Origin: CAVXGU01 sp963761615
GTDB lineage: Bacteria; Acidobacteriota; Vicinamibacteria; Vicinamibacterales; CAVVIG01
Length of the DNA stretch: 64,000 nucleotides
Assembly: GCA_963761615.1 (NCBI GenBank)
Contig: CAVXGU010000003.1
Location: 2,604,001 to 2,668,000 of the forward strand
Reading direction: 5' to 3'
Part shown: one piece after another, positions 58,281 to 64,000 of the stretch
How positions within the stretch are numbered: the first letter of the stretch is position 1
How the letters are laid out: every line of letters starts with the position of its first letter
Position numbers and translations under genes: made by a program
Notes under the pieces: generated by a model
What the model was told of the DNA's origin: nothing
The model's input: only the letters and a program-made list of their open reading frames with translations
The model's database searches: none

Positions 58281-58396
58281 GTCAACCTGCTGCCATCACG
58301 AAGCCACCGAGCCCGCGAAGAAGCACGGAGACATAACGTACAGGATTTTGATTCGGGTGTCTTCGGCGATGTCGTGCCGACGTCGGCCGGCCACGA

Positions 58397-59338
58397 TCAG
58401 CGGGGGCACGCGCGGCCCAGGAGGTCGTCGGCCGCCGTGTAGGGATCGATCTCGCGCGCGGCCACGCGCTCGACGATCGCGTCGAGCTCGCCGGGGCGGA
58501 GAACGCTCGTCGTCAGGTGCTCCATGAACCGCCGCGACACGAGGTCCTGCAGACGGTGCTCCGCGCGCACGCGCCGCCGCGTGTGGTCGAGCTCCGCGTG
58601 GCGGTCGCGGAACGCCTCGATCGCCGCGACGAGGTCGGCCACTCCGGCGCCGGTCGTCGCGACCGTCTTCACGATCGGCGGCCGCCACGCCGATGCCCCG
58701 AACGCGACGAGCGCCAGATTGGCTTCGACGGCGGTCACCAGCGCGTCGGCGCCGTCGCGGTCGGCCTTGTTGACGACGAAGACGTCGGCGATCTCCATGA
58801 TCCCGGCCTTGAGCGCCTGCACCTCGTCCCCCGTGCCCGGCACGAGCGTGACGACGGACACGTCGGCGGTCCGGACGATCTCGATCTCGTCCTGACCCAC
58901 GCCCACCGTCTCGATGAGGATCGTCCGGGCGCCCCACGCGTCCAGTACGAGGGCCGCGTCCGCCGTGGTGCGCGCGAGGCCGCCCAGGTGTCCTCGCGTG
59001 GCCATGCTGCGGATGAACACGCCCTCGTCCTGCGTATGGGTCTGCATCCGCAGGCGGTCGCCCAGGATCGCGCCACCCGAGAACGGGCTGGAGGGATCGA
59101 CCGCGAGCACGCCCACCTTGCCGCGCCGGCGGAACTCGACGGCCAGGCGATCGACGAGCGTGCTCTTGCCCGCGCCGGGCGGACCGGTGATCCCGACGAG
59201 GTACGCCGTGCCGGTGTCGGCGAAGATGCGCCGCAGGAGCGCCACCGCCCCGGGGCCCTCGTCCTCGACAATCGAGAGGGCGCGCGCCACGGCCCTCACG
59301 TCGCCCGCGCGCACGCGGTCCGCCAGCGCCGCCGTCAC
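58397..59338 (-). CDS. meaB: Methylmalonyl-CoA mutase-associated GTPase MeaB
   Basis: A 313-residue G3E GTPase: P-loop VGITGPPGAGKSTLVDRLA, VDPSSPFSGGAILGDR, switch II ETVGVGQDEIEIV and VNKADRDGAD. MeaB protects and loads cobalamin for methylmalonyl-CoA mutase; no mutase gene lies in the window. Start is GTG 59338, overlapping the acyl-CoA dehydrogenase stop by GTGA. The gene ends 116 bases before the epimerase fusion. Confidence 0.94.
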   Translation of the reverse strand: MTAALADRVRAGDVRAVARALSIVEDEGPGAVALLRRIFADTGTAYLVGITGPPGAGKSTLVDRLAVEFRRRGKVGVLAVDPSSPFSGGAILGDRLRMQTHTQDEGVFIRSMATRGHLGGLARTTADAALVLDAWGARTILIETVGVGQDEIEIVRTADVSVVTLVPGTGDEVQALKAGIMEIADVFVVNKADRDGADALVTAVEANLALVAFGASAWRPPIVKTVATTGAGVADLVAAIEAFRDRHAELDHTRRRVRAEHRLQDLVSRRFMEHLTTSVLRPGELDAIVERVAAREIDPYTAADDLLGRACPR

Positions 59339-60474
59339 GCGAGCAGCTGCCTGGCGATCACCAGACGCTGGATCTCGCTGGTGCCTTCGCCGATCGTGGT
59401 GAGCTTGACGTCGCGGAAGAACTTCTCCGCGGGATAGTCCTTCACGAAGCCGTAGCCGCCGTGGATCTGGACGCAGTCGTCCGCCGCCCGGACCGCGATC
59501 TCGCTCGCATAGAGCTTCGCCATCGCCGACTCGCGCGTCGTCTTGACGCCGCGGTCCTTCATGTCGGCGGCCCGGTAGGTCAGGAGGCGCGCCGCCTCGA
59601 TGCGGGTCGCATGGTCGGCCAACTTCCACTGGATCGCCTGAAAGCGGCTGATGCTCTGGCCGAAGGCGTGGCGATCGATCGCGTAGCGTCGGGCCGCCTC
59701 GAAGGCGCCCTGCGCGAGGCCGACCGACAGGGCCGCGATGCCGATGCGCCCCGCGTCGAGCACCCGCATCGCCTGCGAGAATCCCTGCCCCGCCTCGCCG
59801 ATCAGCTGGCTGGACGGGATCCGGCAGTCCTCGAAGAGCACCTCGCTCGTGTCGCTGGCGCGCATGCCGAGCTTGTCTTCCTTCTTGCCGGCGGTGAAGC
59901 CCGGCGTGCCGCGCTCGACCACGAAGGCCGAGATGCCTCGCGAGCCGGCCGCGGGATCGGTGACGGCCATCACGACGAGCACGTGGCCGGCGCGGCCATG
60001 CGTGGTGAACGTCTTGGCGCCGTTCAGGAGCCATCCATCCCCGTCGCGCACGGCGGTCGTACGCATGCCGGCCGCGTCGCTGCCCGAGGTCGACTCGGTG
60101 AGCGCCCAGGCACCCACCTTCTCGCCTCGCGCGAGCGGCACGACGTGGGCGCGGCGCTGATCGTCGGAACCGAACGCCAGCAGGTGGGCGGTGCAAAGAC
60201 CGTTGTGGGCGGCGACCGACAGCGCGACAGCAGGATCGACCCGCGCCAGCTCTTCGATGCAGAGGCAGTAGTCGACGGCGGACATCCCGGCGCCACCCCA
60301 GGTCTCGGGCACCTGGATGCCCATCAGCCCGAGGGCGCCGAGCTTCGGCACGAGCTCGGACGGGAAATGCTGGGCGGCGTCCCACTCGCGGACGTGCGGC
60401 CCAATCTCGGCCTCGGCGAACTCGCGGACGCTCTGCCGGAGCAGGTCCTGTTCCGGCGTGAGGCGGAAGTCCAT
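59335..60474 (-). CDS. Acyl-CoA dehydrogenase
   Basis: A 379-residue FAD enzyme: WALTESTSGSDAAGMRTTA (FAD/substrate), QIHGGYGFVKDYPAEKFFRDVKL and the catalytic Glu in TIGEGTSEIQRLVIARQLL. Length and motifs fit short-/branched-chain acyl-CoA dehydrogenases. Electrons would go to ETF (fused protein at 19.7-21.5 kb). ATG 60474 is chosen; GTG 60486 would add four residues. A 12-bp palindrome lies just upstream. It is coupled to meaB. Confidence 0.93.
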   Translation of the reverse strand: MDFRLTPEQDLLRQSVREFAEAEIGPHVREWDAAQHFPSELVPKLGALGLMGIQVPETWGGAGMSAVDYCLCIEELARVDPAVALSVAAHNGLCTAHLLAFGSDDQRRAHVVPLARGEKVGAWALTESTSGSDAAGMRTTAVRDGDGWLLNGAKTFTTHGRAGHVLVVMAVTDPAAGSRGISAFVVERGTPGFTAGKKEDKLGMRASDTSEVLFEDCRIPSSQLIGEAGQGFSQAMRVLDAGRIGIAALSVGLAQGAFEAARRYAIDRHAFGQSISRFQAIQWKLADHATRIEAARLLTYRAADMKDRGVKTTRESAMAKLYASEIAVRAADDCVQIHGGYGFVKDYPAEKFFRDVKLTTIGEGTSEIQRLVIARQLLA

Positions 60475-60489
60475 GTTCCGCTTCACTTT

Positions 60490-60501
60490 ACCACTAGTGG
60501 T
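60490..60501. promoter_or_regulatory. Perfect 12-bp palindrome upstream of the acyl-CoA dehydrogenase
   Basis: ACCACTAGTGGT is fully self-complementary and lies 16 bases before the ATG of the dehydrogenase gene. The position is typical of an operator for a TetR- or GntR-type repressor of fatty-acid genes. No matching second site was found in this window. Confidence 0.45.
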
Positions 60502-60534
60502 GCAGCCGGACGGGATGCGCCGCCCGCCGCGGGG

Positions 60535-61161
60535 CTAGCAGTACACCGTTACGCGGAAGCTGCCCCGGTTCTCCGGCCAGCGGTCGTCGTTGATCCCGAG
60601 ATAGAGCCGGCCCGTCGCGCGGATCCGAATCGGTCCCTGGTCATCGCCGATGAAGAACGGATCGCTGCCGGCCCCGACCCGCCCGATGAGGGACCCGGCC
60701 GGGCGTGTCGGGATGGGACGCGCGGGGTTGTCGGGCGAGTTCTTCTCGCCGGCGGGACCGTCGTTGCGCCCGTCGCGCCAGCGCACCTTGCCGGTCGCCG
60801 TGAAGTAGACGACCTGCCCGGCGCGCACGTCGAGACTGCTGTCGTTCCACGGCCGACGGCTGTCGACGTCCACGACGCGCTCGCGCAGGCCGCGCGGCCG
60901 CGCCGCCGGGGCGTCGCGGGCGTCGCGATCGTCGCGCGCGCCGTCGAGATCGATCGACCGCACCGCGTCGCGATCGACGTGAATCCGGTCCCGTCCGCCG
61001 AAGGGCCCGTTGCGCACGACCTCGAACTCGACATCGTCGTCGCGCACGGCAATCAGGCGGCCGTCGAGCCGGCGGCCGTCGCGCAGATAGAGGGTGTCCG
61101 CCGAGAGTACCCCCGTGCACAGCAGAGCGAGCACGGTGCCGGTCAACAGTCGAGCCTTCAT
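60535..61161 (-). CDS. Exported PA-IL (LecA)-like lectin-domain protein
   Basis: A 208-residue protein with a signal peptide (residues 1-21). A short beta-rich N-terminal part (LYLRDGRRLDGRLIAVRDDDV) precedes an Asp/Arg-rich linker and a C-terminal domain of about 110 residues (VDVDSRRPWNDSSLDVRAG, YFTATGKVRW, GSLIGRVGAGSDPFFIG, LYLGINDD, GSFRVTVY) that matches the PA-IL/LecA galactose-lectin fold. Calcium and sugar binding are presumed from the family. It is divergent from the beta-barrel gene. Confidence 0.78.
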   Translation of the reverse strand: MKARLLTGTVLALLCTGVLSADTLYLRDGRRLDGRLIAVRDDDVEFEVVRNGPFGGRDRIHVDRDAVRSIDLDGARDDRDARDAPAARPRGLRERVVDVDSRRPWNDSSLDVRAGQVVYFTATGKVRWRDGRNDGPAGEKNSPDNPARPIPTRPAGSLIGRVGAGSDPFFIGDDQGPIRIRATGRLYLGINDDRWPENRGSFRVTVYC

Positions 61162-61229
61162 CCTGGCGCTCCTGATGTGAAGGGACGTGCGTCAGCCCGA
61201 GTCATTCTATGATGGGGCGGGGACAATCG

Positions 61230-61712
61230 ATGACACGGATACAGCGAATGGGACTCTGCGTCCTGGCGTGCACGCTGGCGGCCGCCCCGGCGCACGCGGA
61301 CATCACGGGATTCATCGGGGCCAACACGACGCCGGCGAACCGCAGCGTCAGGGGCGTCGCCGTCGGCGGCGGTCTGCTGGTGGTGGGCTTCGAGTTCGAA
61401 TACTCGACGACCACGGAGGACGCGGCGGCCAGCGCACCGTCCCTCCGGACAGGGATGGGGAACGTCCTGCTGCAGACGCCGGTGGCGATCTTCGGCATCC
61501 AGCCGTACTTCACCATCGGCGCGGGGCTCTATCACGAACGGCTGGGCAGTCAGTCCGACACCGGCTTCGGCACGAACACCGGCGGCGGCGCGAAGATCAC
61601 CCTCGTCGGCCCGCTGAGGCTGCGCGTCGACTATCGCGTCTTCGTGCTGGGCAGCGGGGCGCAGGCCTCGCCTGCGCATCGGATCTACGTCGGCCTGAAT
61701 CTGGGACTCTAG
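61230..61712 (+). CDS. Outer-membrane beta-barrel-like protein
   Basis: A 160-residue exported protein from ATG 61230 (signal peptide ending AHADITG). The mature part shows alternating aromatic/hydrophobic strands (VGFEFEYSTT, FGIQPYFTIGAGLYHERLG, LRLRVDYRVFVLG, RIYVGLNLGL) typical of a small eight-strand barrel. GGGGCGGGG upstream and a TATGAT box at 61208-61213 may drive expression. The function is unknown. Confidence 0.75.
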   Translation: MTRIQRMGLCVLACTLAAAPAHADITGFIGANTTPANRSVRGVAVGGGLLVVGFEFEYSTTTEDAAASAPSLRTGMGNVLLQTPVAIFGIQPYFTIGAGLYHERLGSQSDTGFGTNTGGGAKITLVGPLRLRVDYRVFVLGSGAQASPAHRIYVGLNLGL

Positions 61713-61720
61713 GAGGTCGA

Positions 61721-61737
61721 GCGGGCAGGGCGCCCGC
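61721..61737. terminator. Possible bidirectional terminator hairpin
   Basis: A 6-bp GC stem (gcgggc/gcccgc, loop agggc) lies between the convergent beta-barrel and exported-protein genes. No T tract follows, so it is a weak candidate. Confidence 0.3.
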
Positions 61738-61769
61738 CCGACTGCCCTTCTGTCGAAGATCGGGCTCGA

Positions 61770-62249
61770 CTACTTCGACAGGTCCGCGACCAGCTTCAGA
61801 TTGACGAAGTTCTGCCCGGAAGCGTACGCGTCCGCGTACTGCTGGTACAGCTGCTGGACCTGATCCGGGAATCCCTCGGCCAGAATCGTCGACACCGTGT
61901 AGTCGGCGTTCGGCACGGCCGGGTCGATGATGAACACGTAGAGCACCGTGTTGTTGGCGGCCGGATCCGGGGACTTGAACACCTTCCAGCTCGCCGCCTG
62001 CTGCCGGCGTTCCGGCTTGTCGCTCTTCTGCAGGGCTTCCTTGAGCTTCTGAATCACCGCTTCGAAGTCGGCGGTCTTGTCGGGCTTGATGAAGTTGAGC
62101 ACCATGCCGGCGTCCGACCCGAAGACACGCTTGGTCGCAGCGGCATCCTGTGCACGCGCGGGCAGGGCCGAGAGCACACAGGCGACAATCACGGCGGCAA
62201 TCCATCCGCACCGGCCCGCGCCGGCGGGGACGATTGGGGTTCGAAACAT
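61770..62249 (-). CDS. Exported protein of unknown function
   Basis: 159 residues from ATG 62249 (GGAGG 6 bases upstream). The signal peptide is about 35 residues and ends ARAQ. The mature region has a GMVLNFIKPDKTADFEAVI-type start resembling dimeric alpha-beta barrel (quinol monooxygenase-like) folds, then YVFIIDPAV and YTVSTILAEGFP. Similar proteins appear to be common in Acidobacteriota. No catalytic motif can be assigned. Confidence 0.7.
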   Translation of the reverse strand: MFRTPIVPAGAGRCGWIAAVIVACVLSALPARAQDAAATKRVFGSDAGMVLNFIKPDKTADFEAVIQKLKEALQKSDKPERRQQAASWKVFKSPDPAANNTVLYVFIIDPAVPNADYTVSTILAEGFPDQVQQLYQQYADAYASGQNFVNLKLVADLSK

Positions 62250-62294
62250 TGAGGCCTCCTTCGCCAAAGGGTGGTTACTTTAACGTACTCGGGG

Positions 62295-63449
62295 CTACAC
62301 GAAAACCATCATGACTTCGTTCGCGACCAGCATGCCCCGCCGGGTGAGGCGCAGCCGGTCATCGCCGTGCACCAGCCATCCCCCCTCCACAAACGGTTGC
62401 AGGTCCGCACCGTGCCGGCGCCACACGTCCACGCCGTAGCGGTCCCGCAACCCGGCCAGGTCCACGCCGTCGGTCAGGCGGAGCCCCGTGAAGAGGGCCT
62501 CCCCCAGGCGCTCGTCGGCCCCCAGAGGCCGCACGTCGATGCCGACCGCCTCGCCGCGCCCCACGCGGGCGATGTACTCGTCGGTGGCGGCCACGTTCTT
62601 CCATCTGACACCGTCCAGCGTCGAATGGGCTCCGCATCCCAGGCCGATCCACTCCCCGTCCTCCCAGTACTTCAGATTGTGCCGGGACCGGCGGCCCGGA
62701 CGCGCGACGTTGGAGATCTCGTACTGCGCGTAGCCCGCCCGGTCCAGCCGGTCCAGGGCGCGAAGGTACATTTCCGTCGCCTCCTCGTCCGGCGCCTGTG
62801 CCCACGCCGCCCGCGCCATCTCCTCCCGAAGCGGCGCGTTCGGGTACAGCTCCAGGAGGTAGAGCGACAGGTGTTCAGGGGCGAGATCGATGGCCGTCTC
62901 CACCGACTCGAGCCACTGATCGGCACGCTGTCCCGGCAACCACATCATCAGGTCGAGACTGAGGTTGTCGAACCCCGCCTCGCGCGCCTCGACGACCGCC
63001 GCCCGGGCCCGCCCGGCGCTGTGGAGCCGCGACAGCCGCCTCAGCTCCTCGTCCCGGAAGGACTGGACGCCGAAGCTCAGACGGGTGACGCCGGCCGCAC
63101 GGTACGCCGCCAAGCGTTCGGACGTCACGGTCTCCGGATTGGCCTCCATCGTGACTTCGGCGTCGGCCGACACGGCGAAGTGCGCGCGGCAGGCGCCGAT
63201 CAACCCGGCGATCTCCGAGGGCTCGAGCAGGGACGGCGTGCCTCCGCCGAAGTAGATCGTGTCGGCGGCGCGCCCCCGGGCGGCGTGCCCGGCGATCTCC
63301 CGCTCGAGCGCGGCGACGTACCGGACCTTGAGCCCGTCATCCATGAGGCCGCGGTTGAAGTTGCAGTAATTGCAGATGGCCGAACAGAAGGGCACGTGCA
63401 GGTACAGGCCGGGCACGGGGTGGGGGGGGATTGAGGGTTCGGGGGGCAT
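62295..63449 (-). CDS. hemW: HemW-like radical-SAM heme chaperone
   Basis: A 384-residue radical-SAM protein: Fe-S motif CSAICNYCNF, FGGGTPSLL, MEANPETVT, SFGVQSFRDEELR and YEISNVARPGRRSRHNLKYW, with a HemN C-terminal domain (GEALFTGLRL). HemW, not the oxygen-independent coproporphyrinogen oxidase HemN, fits the lack of the HemN N-terminal extension. ATG 63449 is embedded in a C-rich tract with no Shine-Dalgarno; GTG 63416 is a shorter alternative. Confidence 0.88.
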   Translation of the reverse strand: MPPEPSIPPHPVPGLYLHVPFCSAICNYCNFNRGLMDDGLKVRYVAALEREIAGHAARGRAADTIYFGGGTPSLLEPSEIAGLIGACRAHFAVSADAEVTMEANPETVTSERLAAYRAAGVTRLSFGVQSFRDEELRRLSRLHSAGRARAAVVEAREAGFDNLSLDLMMWLPGQRADQWLESVETAIDLAPEHLSLYLLELYPNAPLREEMARAAWAQAPDEEATEMYLRALDRLDRAGYAQYEISNVARPGRRSRHNLKYWEDGEWIGLGCGAHSTLDGVRWKNVAATDEYIARVGRGEAVGIDVRPLGADERLGEALFTGLRLTDGVDLAGLRDRYGVDVWRRHGADLQPFVEGGWLVHGDDRLRLTRRGMLVANEVMMVFV

Positions 63450-63458
63450 GGGGACGGG
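63417..63458 (+). other. G-quadruplex-prone G-tract at the hemW start
   Basis: The plus strand reads G4-T-G8-ATTGA-G3-TTC-G6-CAT-G4-AC-G3, six G runs with loops of 1-5 bases. It overlaps the hemW start codon, on the strand complementary to the mRNA. The surrounding 63459-63558 gap is also unusually G- and T-rich on this strand. Confidence 0.5.
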
Positions 63459-63558
63459 TGGAGTGGTGTGGTGCAGTGGGGGTGATGTGGTGATGCGGTA
63501 ATGGGGCGAGGGATGGGCGCCGTCAGGGCATGACGCTCCACCGCCCCGTCACCACATC

Positions 63559-64000
63559 CTAGGACCCCGCCCTGCCTCCCGGCCACTTCAGGTCGGCCTT
63601 CCCGTCGCGCATTTCGGCCTTGGCCTGGCGCGTCGTCCGGCCCGGCAGCGTCTTGTCGCGGGGCTTCAGCTTCCAGAGGCGCCACAGGTCTTCGTCGGTC
63701 GCGTTGGCCGGCTTGTCGGTGTCGCGGAAATCGGCGGCGTCGACCTCGACAATGGCGCACATCTCGTGCAGGCGGGACCGCATGCGGAAGCCGATGCGGC
63801 CCAGGAGCGAATTCGGATCCGTCTGATCCGGGACGTCCGAGTAGTTCGACGTGAAGAGCGTGAGTCGCCGCTGGTTGTACCGCGTGTTCACGATCAGGTT
63901 CATCGTCTCTTCGACCCAGTCGGTCGGCCGCTCGGCGCCAAGGTCGTCGAGGACGAGGAGCTCCGCCTCCATCACGGGCCGGATCACGCTCACCTCGCTG
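63559..64000 (-). CDS. DnaC/IstB-like AAA+ ATPase (partial, N-terminus outside window)
   Basis: The frame runs off the right edge. Visible are Walker B-like ELLVLDDLGAERPTDWV, a TSNYSD sensor strand (sensor I) and an arginine-finger region GRIGFRMRSRLHEMCAIV, as in DnaC/DnaI helicase loaders. The C-terminal 60 residues are basic and Lys/Arg-rich. GTG 63993 is internal, not the start. The Walker A motif must lie beyond 64000. A helicase-loader role is likely; an IstB-type transposition helper is possible, though no transposase is next to it here. Confidence 0.75.
   Translation of the reverse strand, partial: SEVSVIRPVMEAELLVLDDLGAERPTDWVEETMNLIVNTRYNQRRLTLFTSNYSDVPDQTDPNSLLGRIGFRMRSRLHEMCAIVEVDAADFRDTDKPANATDEDLWRLWKLKPRDKTLPGRTTRQAKAEMRDGKADLKWPGGRAGS

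Noticed and set aside
62295..63449. HemN coproporphyrinogen dehydrogenase
   Set aside because: It lacks the HemN N-terminal extension, so the HemW call is better.
63559..64000. IS21-type transposon (IstB)
   Set aside because: The ATPase has no transposase neighbour within the window and its C-terminal part fits DnaC/DnaI better; the upstream side is cut off, so this is not final.

Overview
This 64 kb window is GC-rich (roughly 68-70%) and nearly fully coding. It comes from a chromosome of a Gram-negative, menaquinone-using bacterium. Outer-membrane biogenesis is represented by BamA, Skp/OmpH, LptE, LolCD, LpxA, LpxI and TonB. The futalosine route to menaquinone (MqnA, MqnC, an aminofutalosine deaminase-like amidohydrolase, UbiA/UbiX/UbiD/UbiE-type enzymes) sits beside an ETF:menaquinone-type oxidoreductase. 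LpxI in place of LpxH, the EMO-type protein and recurrent PEGA and DUF6677 genes point to Acidobacteriota, probably Vicinamibacteria. That placement is inferred from gene content; no alignment was run.

Layout. 0-3 kb: the end of a threonine aldolase gene, a truncated DUF6064 gene and an ABC exporter pair. 3-7.4 kb: rpsT, facing a leuS-lptE-holA cluster in the order known from E. coli. 7.4-16 kb, plus strand: a PEGA protein and an efflux system of one adaptor and two tandem RND pumps (mdtABC-like). 16-21.5 kb, minus strand: a fused EtfB-EtfA protein, an FeS ETF:quinone oxidoreductase-like protein, an acyltransferase and a histone-deacetylase-family enzyme. 21.6-26.6 kb: yceD-rpmF-plsX-fabD-fabG-acpP-fabF. 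26.6-30.8 kb: tonB, a 25-codon membrane ORF, miaA, deoB and dgt, joined by overlapping stops and starts. 30.9-39.3 kb: the menaquinone cluster. 39.4-46.4 kb: bamA, a lipoprotein, skp, a fabZ-lpxA fusion, lpxI and a Gfo/Idh oxidoreductase. 46.5-53.5 kb: clpC, lolD, lolC/E, lysS, nusB, ribH. 53.6-60.5 kb: acyl-CoA and propionate-type metabolism (enoyl-CoA hydratase, methylmalonyl-CoA epimerase fused to a metallo-beta-lactamase fold, MeaB, acyl-CoA dehydrogenase) together with adenosine/methylthioadenosine salvage (AdoK, MtnP). 60.5-64 kb: exported proteins, HemW and a partial DnaC-like ATPase.

How the genes fit together. Acyl-CoA dehydrogenase and enoyl-CoA hydratase feed electrons through the fused ETF to the membrane FeS protein and then to menaquinone, whose synthesis is encoded about 10 kb away. 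The fatty-acid operon and the lipid A/BAM operon share acyl-ACP supply, which the FabZ-LpxA fusion links directly.

Two features stand out. First, eleven single-base frameshifts interrupt eight genes, several of them normally essential (leuS, lysS, holA) and others well conserved (mqnA, clpC). Ten are one-base gains. Six lie within 8 bp of a GTAC tetramer, so sequencing or assembly error, possibly linked to base modification, is more likely than gene decay. Second, the window has three domain fusions (EtfBA, FabZ-LpxA, epimerase-MBL) and a radical-SAM-like paralogue without the Fe-S cysteines inside the menaquinone cluster. No CRISPR array, tRNA, rRNA, insertion sequence or prophage was seen, and no gene-free stretch exceeds 300 bp.
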